64,000 nucleotides of DNA from Fratercula arctica (lineage: Eukaryota; Chordata; Aves; Charadriiformes; Alcidae): positions 14,196,100 to 14,260,099 of the forward strand of contig CANTUZ010000025.1 in the NCBI GenBank assembly GCA_947846985.1, given 5' to 3'. Position numbers and translations under genes: made by a program. Position 1 is the stretch's first letter, and every line of letters starts with the position of its first letter. This document shows, in pieces, positions 1 through 11,808 of the stretch. The notes beneath the pieces were generated by a model. The model saw only the letters and a program-made list of their open reading frames with translations. It had not been told where the DNA came from and searched no databases.

Positions 1-2110
1 CAACTGGAAAAAACAGTGGATATTTCCCCAAACTCTCAAACTCTTTGTTACTCTTCAGTATGCAGTTTCAGCCTCTTTTACATTTAGTTTCTTTGATGCA
101 TAAGAGTTTTTATTACACAGATATTTAAAGAAATTAATGTTTAATGTTGTTTATAGAATAACTCATGGGTCTGATCCAAATTCTATTGAAGTAAAAAGTG
201 AATCTTTTCATTATTTCATCTTGCATTGGATTAACCTTGAAATTCCCACATATGCAGATAATTTATTTGTTATTCTTCTTTTTTCAGTGTTTATTATTTG
301 CCATTCTTTGTATATTATTGAATTCAAATCAGATACTATAACCATACTTTGTTACATACACACCATGACTAATCAACTGAAAACAGTATGTGATTGTAAT
401 TTCTTTATCTTCCTGAAGATAATGCTATTCTCAACCAGAAAGATAACTTTTTCTAATAAATGTGGGTTTTTGTCCCTAATGCTTTCTTACAGTATTTTAG
501 CTTGTTTTAGGGTTTAGTAGTAGTAGTAGTAAATTTGTCAAAATTTGCACCAAAGACATTTGTTGCCACTACAACCAATGAATTTTGATGAACTGAAAAT
601 TTAAAAGTGACTTCAGTTATTCACTTTAACACATAAAAAGAAGGAATGGAAAAGTACATTTTCTCTTTTATTCGATTATTTTAGTAAAAATATTTGCATT
701 TAAATATTCTGGTGGTAGGAAATATTTCTTCTGACAAGAAGACTGAGACATCTATTTTGAACTCTCAGGACTGAAATATTGGCATTCTGCACAACCAGAA
801 AACATACAACAGATCTAGCTGCTGTAATTTCCTAACGCAATCGTATCTGGTATAAAGAAATCTTGTATTAGAAACATATTGAGCACAAAGGGATAGACAA
901 TCCCATTCCTAAAAATGTACATTCCTATTTGAGACAATAGTGGCAAGAGATGGAAGAGGGTAACAACAGTCACAGCCAATGTCACAAGTTAGCTATGTGC
1001 AGAAAAATTAGCATGACGGTTATTTATATCAACAAAGTCTCTAACAATGATGAAATTAAGTAATATTTATGACCTCTCCATACAGTCACTTAAATCAGAA
1101 TTTGCCTATGAAAATTTAATAACAGGAATGTTGTGTATCTGTCTGTCTGTGTCTGTGTTAAATGTAAAAAAAATGGAGAAAGACATGATTTTTCCAAAAA
1201 ACAATTTGACTGGTTTAACAAATCTATTAAAAAATATGTTTTATTATATTGTATTGGTATGTGTAAGCAACCTTTATGCAGAAATCATGCCCAGATTATT
1301 ATTTTTTTTTAATGAATTTTCAAGACACTTTCATGCTTTCCATATTTTCATTTTGTCTAGGAAAAAAGTCACTTTGCTGATGGGCCAAAATGATATTTCC
1401 TACTGAGAGAGAAGATTAGCTTTTCTTTATTTTATTGTGTTGTGAAAGAAAAATGGAAGTGTTAAACATTGTTTGAGAACTGTGGACTCCTTCACAGCCT
1501 TCTTTATGATCTTAGCCAAGTCACCTCTTTGTTGATTGGTTTTGTCATTTTTTTAAAATTCCTCAATAATTATTATTGTATTGCATTCCCTATTCCAGTG
1601 TATATATTTCTCCTAAGTTTTCAATGGTGATGGTGGAACATATATCTCCTTTGATGCCAAAGCACACAAAAAAATCACTTATTACCGACAGCATCAGAAG
1701 GTGGATCTTTAACCTGTACTTTCAGGTCTGGAGATTATCCCAGAAGAACATCATCATGGAAAGTTTACAGACCTAAATACACCACTGTCGAATGCTTCAC
1801 ATCTGTTCAATAGCTTTAAAAATACTTTGATTGTGCCCAACAATTCAACGAAATACCAAAGTTAGTATTGTTATGTCCTCATATCATCCACTGACTTCAG
1901 GGAATATTTGCAGAAAAGAGATCTGGAGTGAAAATTTCAGGATCTAGGACACTTCATGTCCACTAGTAATCATCCAATGCTCCCTGAAAAAATTGAGATC
2001 CTCATTGACTTTGATGCAGTAGGATCATATTCATTATACTGCAGCAGTCATAGCAAATATTTTATCTTCTTTTCAAAATATCACAGATTTTTCAGCACTC
2101 TATTTTCTAT

Positions 2111-2135
2111 TTTTGTTGTTTGTTTGTTTGTTTGT
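2111..2135. repeat. (TTTG)n simple repeat
   Basis: About five tandem TTTG/GTTT units are visible. This is an ordinary microsatellite. Confidence 0.85.
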
Positions 2136-3020
2136 AACATCTACAGCTGGTAAATTTGCAACTAATAACCTACTTTATTTGAAATCTACAAATTCAGCTC
2201 AGTGCTAGAAAATAATATAGTCAGAAACAGAGAAGGATAAAAAAGATGGTGGGATCTCCGTAAGAAATATTTTATCCATATTATAGAGGGACCATTCTTT
2301 ATATCAAAAGAAAAATAATGTTTCTACTTCATATTCGCAAATAGACCTGGAGATGAATCTGCTCCATCTGACAATGAATGGTCTATAATTTGGGGATACA
2401 TGCTTGAGCGCTCTTCATCAAACTCTTGTAAAGAAACATGGACCAAGATTATCCTAAGAATTTATACGATAGCAGAAAAACTGAATGAGATTAACAATGT
2501 GGCTGCTCCAGACTGTTCAGAAAAAAAAAAAAAACCCACAACTGTTCTGTGCAGACGTTACAGATGTGCTTGGCATGGATCTAGTAAGAGCAATGTGGAT
2601 AAGGGAGCAAATATATTGAATACGTCAAACTCAGAGAGAAAATTCTGGACTGCTACCCAGACTAGCAAAACCACCAAGGCAGATTTTCTAGTCTTTCTGA
2701 ACAGATTTCTCTGCTCTGAAGCCTGGACTAGCATCAGAAAATCCAATATTTTTTCAGCACCCAATTCCTTTTCTCTCTAGGAAAGGTTACCCAAGTACCA
2801 GACTATCTTGCATGATACTCAGTGATTTTCTATCTTGCTCTTCTCTGGAAATTGAGCTTAATCCCACCTAATCTACATAGTGAGGGATTCAGCCACAGAA
2901 TCAGTAGAGATGTAAGCATGCCATTCAGTACAGGAGAAAGAGTTGTTATTTCCAGAAATTAAATTCTTCAAGTGAATAACTTCAATTTATAACGTAATTA
3001 TTATTTTTTCTTTTACTCTT

Positions 3021-3066
3021 CACACACACACACATATATATGTACATTCGTGCATGCGTATATATG
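3021..3066. repeat. CA/TA dinucleotide microsatellite
   Basis: A run of CA units passes into TATA units and then into an irregular TG/TA-rich stretch. It is a compound microsatellite that is likely to be polymorphic. Confidence 0.8.
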
Positions 3067-4028
3067 AATATGTTGATACACACACAGTCGAAGGTGAGGA
3101 CATTTGGTGGTTGGTAGCAGGCCCTGAGCTCCAGACAGAACTGGACTTGCTATTCTAGCTGGAAGACAGAAATAACAAGATAATTATCCTGCAATTACAC
3201 AGCACTTACCTTGCACTGCTTATATAGCATGTGGCCGACAGTTACAATGTAGTTACTCAAAAATACATGTAGCAAACAATGTGCTTAAAATAAAGCCAGA
3301 CTCTTTCTTCTGTCCTTTGTTTTTTAAATTTAGTAATTTAACATGTCATTCTTTTTATCAGCTCTTTGTTCTGCTGACTTATGAGAGAAACAGAAATTGG
3401 TGTAACAAATTTGCACTTTTAACAGGTTTGTTATTACATTATTCCTTTATGGGGTCTTCTACATAATTGCACAAATGATGTTATAAATCCTCACCGGAAA
3501 TACTTATTCCTCTGTAGCCTAATGTCCAACGTCTAGAGAATACGAGCATTGCGTCTCCCCTATCTGCTATTAGCATGCCTGCGTGTTCCTTTTGGTGTAT
3601 TAGAGGGCAAAGCAAACAGGGGACAAGAACTAAGTGATCCAAATGGATGGAGAAAAAGACAGAGAGAGGATTTGAAAATGAGCCAACAAGCACTTACAAC
3701 AAAATTAACTAGCAGCAAAACATTTCCTTCACAACAAAGGTTGAATCAAACACCTATTCCCCCAGTATATGAATTAGAAGAACAACTGTGTGATTATGAT
3801 TTTAAAAAAGAGCATTACATTTTATGTGCAGCTATAATTGCTGTTTATGATAATTCATGTAAACAGTAATGAAGCCTATGCGATTTTTGTGAGGAAATTG
3901 CATTATATCACCCATGATTGTTACTGTTAATTTTCCTGAAGATGATAGCAATCAGCAGGCATAGTTTCACTGTAAATAGGCTAATTTAAAATTCAAACGC
4001 TGCTAGTAATTCAAAATGAGTTCACATT

Positions 4029-4300
4029 TGTCCTACTTTGGGGTGGAACAGAGGCAACTTTCTGTTCAGTGAGAGAGGCTCTTACTTATAGTTGTTGCTG
4101 TGGCAACCAGGGCCAGCTGACTTGATTGTTTACCCTGTGGAGGGGTCACACCTGTGGGGAGAAGTGGACAGGTCAGGTGACCCAAAACTGACCAATAGGG
4201 TATTCCATCCTATCTGCCATGCTCCATATAAAAGCTGAGGGATGAAAGGGTCAGATTGGTTCTTCAGTGACTGGTGTTTAAGGAGGATGTGGGTAAGTGG
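4029..4300 (+). mobile_element. Truncated LTR, family A, plus strand
   Basis: The sequence begins TGTCCTAC and closely matches the reverse complement of the solo LTR ending at 12372, including the stretch around the Ttctgttcagtgagagaggct block and the TATAAAAGCTGAGG promoter-like block near 4227. Similarity fades after about 4290, so only the U3 and promoter part is kept. It lies just upstream of ERVL-like pol sequence in the same orientation, but the LTR at the other end of that block (6252-6578) is unrelated. The two may therefore not be one provirus. Confidence 0.7.
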
Positions 4301-4598
4301 GATTTTTTTTTTTAAAAAAAACAAAACACAACAAACAAACACCCAATCCACAAACAACACACAATGTTACCCTGGTCCTACAGGCATGAATAAGTAAGTT
4401 GCAAGGTAAAGCAGCTGGAAGAAAGAATTCTTTCAGCGGGGGGCTGTTCCAGTCCATGGTAAGCAGTTCTCTGGTCCGGGTAGGAACTCATCTGCTAATT
4501 GTAGATGTTGTCCTCAACATTAGAGGTGCCCTGCCTCCAGCCAGGAGGAGAGAGACAACAGAGTTCACGGGACTGTGTGGATTTGATGGCCTGGCACA
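4301..4598 (+). other. Degraded sequence between LTR and protease
   Basis: An A-rich run lies near 4302-4345. The remainder leads into the protease frame and may be decayed gag-pol leader of the ERVL-like element, but no intact frame or motif is visible. Confidence 0.4.
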
Positions 4599-4862
4599 TT
4601 AGAACCACAGAAGTATAAAGCCCTGGTGGACACTGGTGCACAATGTACCCTATTGCCATCGAATCATAAAGGGGCAGAATCTATTACTATTTCTGGAGTG
4701 ACAGGTGGGTCTCAAGAACTGACTGTTTTGGAGGCTGAAGTGAGCCTGAATGGGAAGAAATGGGAGAAGCATTCTATTGTGACTGGCCCAGCTGCTCCGT
4801 GCATCCTTGGCGTAGACTACCTTACGAGAGGGTATTTCAAAGACCTGAAAGGGTATTGGTGG
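4599..4862 (+). pseudogene. pro: ERVL-like retropepsin (pro), interrupted
   Basis: This frame encodes an aspartic protease-like domain that in a live element would cleave Gag-Pol polyproteins. The active-site motif LVDTGAQCTLLPS is clear near its start. The flap-like region is glycine-rich (ISGVTGGS), and the C-terminal signature ILGVDYL sits near 4798-4818, as in retropepsins. The track-style ATG at 4626 is internal, and the frame is open upstream to about 4599. The coding sequence is cut at 4862 by an LTR inserted in the opposite orientation and resumes at 5334. The element is on the plus strand, followed by reverse transcriptase. Similarity to bird ERVL-type (class III) elements is from general knowledge of the family. 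The gene is not functional as it stands. Confidence 0.8.
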
Positions 4863-5328
4863 TGTGTCAGATGATGCAGGCAGGATTCAGGACCAACCAC
4901 AAAACCATGGATGAAAGGCAAAGAACAAATTTAATCTTAATACCTCATGGACTGGGGAATCTCAGAAGCAGCACCCAGCAGAGGCAGGAAAGCAGGGGAT
5001 GCAGGCACTGTGGAGCGTGAGAGAGTCCTTGTTAGCAAGAGAGCGAGAGCACACAGACTCCCTGTTCTTGCTGATATTTCAAGGATTCAAGCAGGCATTG
5101 TTTTCTCACTGTGCTTTGATCATCTTCAATAACAAGGCAGGATTCTCAAGCGGCTAGATAGTGTCCCTGAGTCCATAGCAGACTTACATTATCTAACGGC
5201 GGATGTTCTACTTGCAAGCACATAAGACTGAGCAATTAGTGTGATATATGTGTTTCCCAGCACCCCAGGTGTGAGTCACTTGAGCATGTTTATAATCTTC
5301 CTTGCCAATCTTCTGTTACTTTCCCCCA
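4863..5328 (-). mobile_element. Solo LTR, family D, inserted in the ERVL protease region
   Basis: This 466-bp block interrupts the pol frame and is flanked by a perfect 5-bp duplication, ggtgg, at 4858-4862 and 5329-5333. On the plus strand it starts TGTGTCAG and ends TTTCCCCCA. Orientation is taken as minus because the related copy at 18085-18391 is preceded on the minus strand by a G-rich polypurine tract, and because an ATTAAA polyadenylation-like signal falls near the minus-strand 3' end. The shared part with 18085-18391 covers roughly two thirds of it. The insertion is younger than the host ERVL copy. Confidence 0.85.
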
Positions 5329-5333
5329 GGTGG

Positions 5334-6094
5334 GCTTTTGGTATAGCAGCTGTAGAGACTGAGGACATTACACAGCTGTCTACCTTACCTGGCCTTTCAG
5401 ATGACCCTTCTGTGGTGGGACTGCTGAAGGTTAAAGAACAGCAGGTGCCAATTGCTACTGCCATGGCGCAACAATGACAGCATCGCACTAACTGAGCTTC
5501 CCAATTCCCATCCAGAACTTGATTCGTTGGCTGGAGACCCAAGGAGTGATCAGCAAGACTCGCTCACCCTTTAACAGCCCTATATGGCCAGAGCGAAAGT
5601 CTGATGGAGAGTGGAGATTAACAGTAGATTATCGTGGCCTGAATGAAGTCACACCTCCGCTGAGTGCTGCTGTGCCAGACATGCTGGAACTCCAATATGA
5701 ACTGGAGTCAAAGGCAGCCAAGTGGTATGCTACAATTGACATTGCTAATGCATTCTTCTCTATTCCTTTAGCAGCAGAGTGCAGGCCACAGTTTGCTTTC
5801 ACCTGGAGGGGCATCCAGTACACCTGGAATCAACTGCCCCAGGGGTGGAAACACAGCCCCACCATTTGCCATGGACTGATCCAGACTGCACTGGAGAAGG
5901 GTGGAGCTCCAGAACACCTGCAATACATTGATGACATCATTGTGTGGGGTAATACAGCAGAGGAAGTTTTCAAGAAAGGTAAGGAAGGAATCAAGATTCT
6001 TCTGAAAGCAGGTTTTGCTGTCAAAAGAGGTAAGGTCAAGGGACCTGCCTGAGACATCCAGTTCTTCCAGGAGTAAGTGGGTTGCCTTAATCAC
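5334..6094 (+). pseudogene. pol: ERVL-like reverse transcriptase (pol), broken
   Basis: This is reverse transcriptase sequence, which would copy viral RNA into DNA. 5334-5476 continues the protease-RT linker and ends in a stop. An open frame at 5519-6052 then carries the RT core: a WRLTVDYRGLN block, the catalytic-aspartate motif YATIDIANAFF, the LPQGWKHSP block, and the YIDD active site near 5929-5940. All three catalytic aspartates are visible, so the core palm looks intact. The frame stops at 6052, before the thumb and connection domains are complete. The ORF is about 177 codons, against several hundred for a full RT-RNase H. RNase H and the integrase core are not found downstream, which implies a deletion. 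The YIDD context and neighbouring protease fit a class III, ERVL-like element. Confidence 0.85.
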
Positions 6095-6251
6095 ACAGCG
6101 AGCTCGAACAGGAAACCGAAATCATCCAGGAATTGTGGAAGTGATCACAAACTGGACCAAAGGCAAAGACTTCCCAATGCCGCTAGATGAGGTGGTGACT
6201 CATGCTGAGGAAGCCCCACTGTATAATGAACTCTCAGATAATAAGAAACAG
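6060..6251 (+). pseudogene. Short ERVL-like pol tail, probably integrase C-terminus
   Basis: A second open frame (6015-6269) continues out of the RT region. It reads through a basic stretch into an acidic tail and ends at the LTR boundary. Position suggests the end of pol after a large internal deletion, but no catalytic motif is present. The assignment is by context and general resemblance only, so treat it as tentative. Confidence 0.4.
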
Positions 6252-6578
6252 TGTAGAGATAGGGAGTAGCATAGGGGATCTGTTTGACCTTGGTGAGGCA
6301 AAGCTGTATCCTTGAGAGATGCCTTGAGAGAAAAGATAAGCAAGCATCAGGAGATATCAGCAAGAACAGGAATGTGAAAGCAAAGCTGCTACTCCGCGTG
6401 AACAGAGAGAGATGACCAATCGGAAGACACCGAGAAGCGCGTGGCAATCGACCTTCAACCTATCAGTAGGATGCTGCCTGCGCGTGGAGAGTGCTTGTAC
6501 CTATAAAGCTTGGAAAATTGTTGTAATAAAGGTCTTTGGTCCAAACCCTGCCAGAGTCCATGAATCAATGCTCCACAC
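6252..6578 (+). mobile_element. LTR, family E, plus strand
   Basis: The block starts TGTAGAG directly after the pol tail and ends near CCACACA. A TATAAAG box near 6502 and an AATAAAG polyadenylation signal near 6525 are in the right order for U3-R-U5. It is probably the 3' LTR of the ERVL-like element. It differs from the family A LTR piece at 4029, so the left LTR is either lost or belongs to another insertion. A CR1 begins immediately after it. Confidence 0.65.
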
Positions 6579-7942
6579 AACCCACCATAATCCAGGAGGA
6601 AGTAGTCAATGATCTGCTTCTGCACCTAGACGCACATAAGTCTATGGGGCCGTATGGGATTCACCCAAGAGTACTCAGGGAGCTGGTGGGAGAGCTCACC
6701 AAGCCTCTCTCCATCATTTATCAACAATCTTGGTCAACAGGGGAGGTACCAGATGACTGGAGGGTGGCTAATGTGACAGCCATCTACAAGAAGGGTCGGA
6801 AGGAGGATCCGGGGAACTACAGGCCTGTCAGTTTGACCTCGGTACCAGGAAAGATCATGGAGAGGATCATCCTGAGCGAGATCTCACGGCAAGTGCAGGG
6901 CAGCCAAGGGATCAGGGCCAGCCAGCATGGGTTTAGGAAAGGGAGGTCCTGCTTAACCAACCTGATCTCCTTCTATGACCATGTGACCCACATTCTGGAC
7001 ACGGGGAAGACTGTGAACATTGTCCATCTGGACTTTGGTAAGGCCTTTGACACCGTCCCCCACAGCATTCTCCTGGAGAAGCTGGCCAATCATGGCATAG
7101 ACAAGTGTACTCTTTGCTGGGTTAAAACCTGGCTGGATGGCTGTGCCCAGAGAGTTGTGATTAATGGGGTGAAATCCTCTTGGCAGCCGGTCACCAGTGG
7201 TGTCCCTCAGGGCTCAGTTTTGGGGCCAGTTTTGTTTAATATCTTTATCAATGATCTGGATGAGGGGATTGAGTGCCCCCTCAGTAAGTTTGCAGACGAC
7301 ACCAAACTAGGTGGGAGTGTTGGTCTGCTTGAGGGTAGGAAGGCTCTACAGAGGCACCTGGGCAGGCTGGATCGATGGGCCAAGGCCAATTGTATGAGGT
7401 TTAATAAGGCCAAGTGCCGGGTCCTGCATTTCGGTCACAACAACCCCAAGCAGTGCTACAGGCTTGGGGAAGAGTGGCTAGAAAGCTGCCCGGCAGAAAA
7501 GGACCTGGGGGTGCTGGTGGACAGCCAGCTTAACATGAGCCAGCAGTGTGCCCGGGTGGCCAAGAAGGCCAACAGCATTCGGGCTTGTATCAGGAATAGC
7601 GTGGCCAGCAGGAGTAGGGAAGTGATTGTGCCTCTGTACTCGGCACTGGTGAGGCCTCACCTCGAGTACTGTGTTCAGTTCTGGGCCCCGCTGTACAAGA
7701 GGGACATTGAAGTGCTGGAGCGTGTCCAGAGGAGAGCTACCAAGCTGGTGAGGGGTCTGGAGACCAAGCCATATGAGGAGAGGCTGAGGGAACTGGGCAT
7801 GTTTAGTCTGGAGAAGAGGAGGCTGAGGGGAGACCTCATTGCCCTCTACAACTCCCTGAAAGGAGGTTGTAGAGAGGTGGGTGTTGGCCTCTTCTCCCAG
7901 GTGAATAATGAGAGGACCAGAGGACCAGAGGAAATGGTCTGA
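6536..7942 (+). pseudogene. CR1 ORF2 RT fragment with LTR-derived start
   Basis: A 468-codon open frame encodes the CR1 reverse transcriptase, the enzyme for target-primed reverse transcription. Recognisable blocks in order are [26 protein letters not shown], the [11 protein letters not shown] catalytic-aspartate block, [11 protein letters not shown], the FADDTKLGG active site near 7291, and the C-terminal [11 protein letters not shown] block. The first roughly 16-20 codons come from the upstream LTR, so the ATG at 6536 is not the native CR1 start. Near 7908-7932 an 8-bp unit (agaggacc) is tandemly duplicated, which shifts the frame and makes it stop at 7942. The normal C-terminal block continues in another frame to about 8100. 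Without the endonuclease the copy is not autonomous. Confidence 0.9.
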
Positions 7943-8206
7943 AGTTGCAGCAGGGGAGGTTTAGATTAGATATTAGGAAGAATGACTTTACTGAAAGAGT
8001 GGTCAGGCACTGGAAGAGCCTGCCCAGGGAGGTGGTTGAGTCACCATCCCTAGAGGTATTTAAGAAATGTGTAGATTTGGCACTTCAGGGCATGCTCTAG
8101 TGGCAGAGATTGTAGGGGGCTTTTTTTTGTGTGTGTATGGTTGGACTTGATGATCTCAACGGTCCTTTCCAACCATGAAGATTCTATGATTTTATGATTC
8201 TATGAA
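6585..8206 (+). mobile_element. CR1 LINE copy 1, 5'-truncated
   Basis: A plus-strand CR1 retrotransposon retains most of the RT domain, the C-terminal domain and the 3' end. It ends with repeats of an ATTCTATGAT-type unit at about 8180-8206, which is diagnostic of avian CR1. The endonuclease and ORF1 are missing, as is usual after incomplete reverse transcription. It abuts LTR family E at its 5' side. Confidence 0.95.
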
Positions 8207-11200
8207 TGATCTGTGTATTTGTTAGTGTAAACGGGATGCGTTTGTTAGTTATTATTTGCTATGTCTTGAGAATTTTTTAAGAGTGAAATTCAGCCATGTA
8301 CCCAAGATGGGCCAAAGGAATATCATATAGCTGTATTTTTGAGAATTACAATGGCTTATTCTGGCTGTCTTCATGTATGTGAATTTTACTCAAAGCTCTT
8401 GGTCCTCTTCAAAAGGAATTAGGTCACACATTTTTACAGAGGCAGTCCTTGACAAAATACAGGTGAGAAGCGAATATACTTTTCCAGAAAAAGATAACAT
8501 CTGGGATAAAACAGAATGATGATGATAAACTACATATCCAGCTGAGATATAAAACAGAGGTCTGATTCCCTTGTTCTCTTCAGAGATTCTACAGCATTTG
8601 CTAAAAATGGCTCTGTGAATTTTTTTGTAAATTAATCTTTGTAGGATGTGATCAACATTGGTAGTCACCAGTATACATCTGGTAGAAAACTCAAAATATG
8701 AATTGTAGTTTCATTCTGTGTTCTGAAAGTCACATAAAAGTGTCTGAAACACTAGGATACAATAGCACTGGGTATGGAACCATTTCAGCCAACATTTTTG
8801 TAATGAATTTTAAAATGGAGCAGTTTTAGAAAGCATGATGATATGATACCAGTAGTTGCCCTTATTATGGTAGCGTTTAGGGTCCTAAACCAGAAACAGG
8901 ATCCGATAATATAACGCCATGGAAACAACAAAAGACTCTTTCACAGAAGACCTTATCATTTATACAAATAAAGAAAATATTAAAAAAATTAAACAATGGG
9001 TAGAAAATGTAATGGAAACAAATCAACTTATTAAAAGCTTTCTGATTCCATTAGATACTGACATTACTTCCATTATTTATTTGTCAGATATTGTACCTAT
9101 GACAAAACACATCTCAAGAAGGGAAGTTTTATTTAGAATAGAATTAGTCTGCCAAATCTAGAAACAAATGGAGGCAATAAAGCAGGATGTTAACGTTTCT
9201 CAAAATCCTCTCCTAACAACTTGCTTAACTCATATCCAAATTTAAGGTATCTCATTTAATTGCAGACATCCAGACAAGTTGCATCCAGTATCTAAATATC
9301 TAAGCCAGGTATATAAGTTCCTGCTATCATCAATAGAGACAGATGGATAGACATCTCCACAGCCTGTTCCATCTCGGCTTCTTAGTTACTAAGGCATTAC
9401 CTCCTAACTGGATGAACTACCTCCTGGACATCCCTACTCTTTTCCATCAACTTCTGAGTAAGTCTACACAACTCCTTGAAATTACATCCCTACCTTCAAT
9501 GCAGCGTTAAATCCAGTCTTGGTGCTCTAAGAGCGGCAGCCCTGTAGTATTGTATTGACATTGCTGATAGCAGGCCGCACTGTTTGTCCAGAGTTTGCAA
9601 GGCCTGAAGCCTGGGGTTAGCAAGGCCTGCACTGTCTGATCTTTTCTTGACCTGCCTGCAGCTCTGTTTTACTTGGTTTAGCTGTAAATGCCTTTTTTTT
9701 TCCCTAATTGACCATGTTTCTATGGCTGATTTGCTTTGCTTTTGTTCCTCTTTGTATGGTACAACCACAGTTATATATAGATAGCAGTAATAAGCAGTTA
9801 TTCTATGTAGAATGAAGTATTTATGACAAACACAATGAGATAGTGTAGAGAAATACAGACCTGGTATCACAGCAGAGGACTTGAGAAGTGGGGACATGGG
9901 ATATGCTGCAGAGAAGTAAAGTCATGGATTGATAAAAGATAGGGCGCACATTGCCACTGGAGACCCCATGGCCATTAACAACTCATCCATGGTCAGTTAA
10001 TGACAAACAGACCTGGAGCTGGGAAAAACTAGTATTAGGGGTAACAAAGAGAACAAAGAAATAATATGTAACATTCATAAAAGGGAACATATATAGTACA
10101 TTTGGGTGTAACGTGGAGGTGCAGATCAATGAAGAAAGAGCAAGATGTAAAAATGTGTTTGGAAATATGTAAAAATGATCCCACATGGATCCTAGAGTGA
10201 GGAACATCAGCATGATATTATTCCCAGCTAAGGACTCCGGATGCTGAACAGTCACCATAACCCCTGCTGCCATCACCACCACCAGAATGAAATCACTGAC
10301 CTTGGGGCCCTGAGGAAGAGGGTAAGCATAACATCAGTAAAAGGGGTGGAAACTCAGAAGTATGTATAACAATTTTAACTGCATCATTCTTTCTTTTTCT
10401 GTACAACTAGGTCTGGACTAATAATAATTAGACTTCAAGGATTTCAACTGTAGTAACAATAAATTCTTGGCTTTACTTATATTCATTGTGGTTTTCCTCT
10501 TTGCCTGTAAGCAATATTTTCAGTGTAACAGTGCCTTTGCTTTTCCAATGAAAGATCATGTGTTGGCCAGGACTTTGTCTACTTTATGTGGCAGTGAGCG
10601 TCTGTCTTGTCTGTGCTGACCAACTGCATTTATTTGATGTCAGTCCCCATCAAGATTCATAAACCAGACATTGTCCTATAACCTTGGTGAAGCTCACTAA
10701 GGCTATTCATTAAATTGTATAATAGGACTTTATGCACTATGGAACCATGATCACAATTTTGATTTAACCTGAATAACCAGAAAAAGCCTTTATACAATCT
10801 TAAGAAGCTAGTATATTTACCTTTTATGTGGGAAATCAGCCTGTCTTTCCTGCTCTTCCTCAAGACATCCAAACTGTAGCTGATGTATCTCTATCAAGTA
10901 CCCCAGTCCTCCTGCACTAAGATATTTTAAGAAGCTAATATTAGCTGCCTTAAAAACAAGAATTACAGTGACATTACACTGAATTTGGGGCTAGACTGTA
11001 GCCCTTTTCTATAAAGCTGCCAATGGTGTCAAGGACTAATTAGACTTGAGGGGTGTGATGTTACCTGCAAGTCTACAGAGCTGTAAAACTCTCATGTCCG
11101 CAGAAATATGTTTCTTACAACTGGATATGTCATAAAATTAAGGACTTATAGACCTGGAAAAGAAGAGGAGCTGATATTTTGGGTTACAGTAGGTTTCCAT

Positions 11201-11802
11201 CATGATCACTATTGAGTGTCAAAGCCTACACTGCTATAAGGAATTGTCTACATATTGCAGTAAAACTTATTCTAGACTTATGGCCAAAATTCTTCCTCTT
11301 TTCACTTCATCGGCCCTTGCTTTTCACATGCCTGTCTTTATTTCAAACAATGTAAGCACAAATGTTTGTAAGTTGCTGGAAATGAAGACAAGAATTTACC
11401 CCATAATGTCATTGGAATTGAATGTTGTGACTGGATAACAGTCTCCAACAGATAGCGAATTTAAGTACTGAAGCAAAGCAGACATTTATTTTCTAAGCTG
11501 GAGACCATTTTTCAATCACAACATACCATTTCCTTATTATTAATTCCATTACAACATCATGGTTCATTGCCAATGAAAAAGCAAGTAAATAAAATAGAAG
11601 AGTGACCCACAAACTCAGAAAATCAGATGTTGGTTGTACTAGTTAAAAGACCAAGTAATCACTACACTTGGATAGGTGGAAAACTTTGGTGATTACATAA
11701 ATTTTATATGGTCATGCATAACATCTGTGTAGATAAAAAGTCCAATGATGACCACTGGATGCCAGAATTTTATCCAGAGTAATAGTCTTCCTTATTTTGT
11801 TC
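8207..11802. other. Non-coding stretch, no gene recognised
   Basis: No reliable coding frame is visible. The 80-codon AT-rich frame at 8919-9161 and the minus-strand frame at 9496-9897 lack any domain signature. The 9900-10490 area has a slightly different texture and an AATAAA near 10459, but no terminal duplication was found that would define an LTR. Confidence 0.5.
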
Positions 11803-11808
11803 AACAAG

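Larger units (their letters stand above)
1..4028. other. AT-rich non-coding stretch, no gene recognised
   Basis: The sequence is AT-rich and its open frames are short, of low complexity and without any family signature. Visible items are a short TAG repeat near 518-532, a TTTG run near 2111-2135 and a CA/TA microsatellite near 3021-3066. The 106-codon frame at 3549-3869 shows no known domain. This is best read as intergenic or intronic DNA with repeats too old to name by eye. Confidence 0.6.

Noticed and set aside
137..2780. Several 60-126-codon open frames at the left end
   Set aside because: They are AT-rich, low-complexity or short, with no domain signature. Frames of this size are expected by chance in AT-rich DNA.
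3549..3869. 106-codon frame that starts with a hydrophobic segment
   Set aside because: It looked like a possible signal peptide, but there is no family match, no splice context and the rest is of random composition.
8919..9161. 80-codon lysine- and isoleucine-rich frame
   Set aside because: The composition is explained by AT content. No neighbouring exon or motif supports it.
9930..10490. Possible further LTR
   Set aside because: An AATAAA is present, but no TG...CA block with a target duplication could be found.
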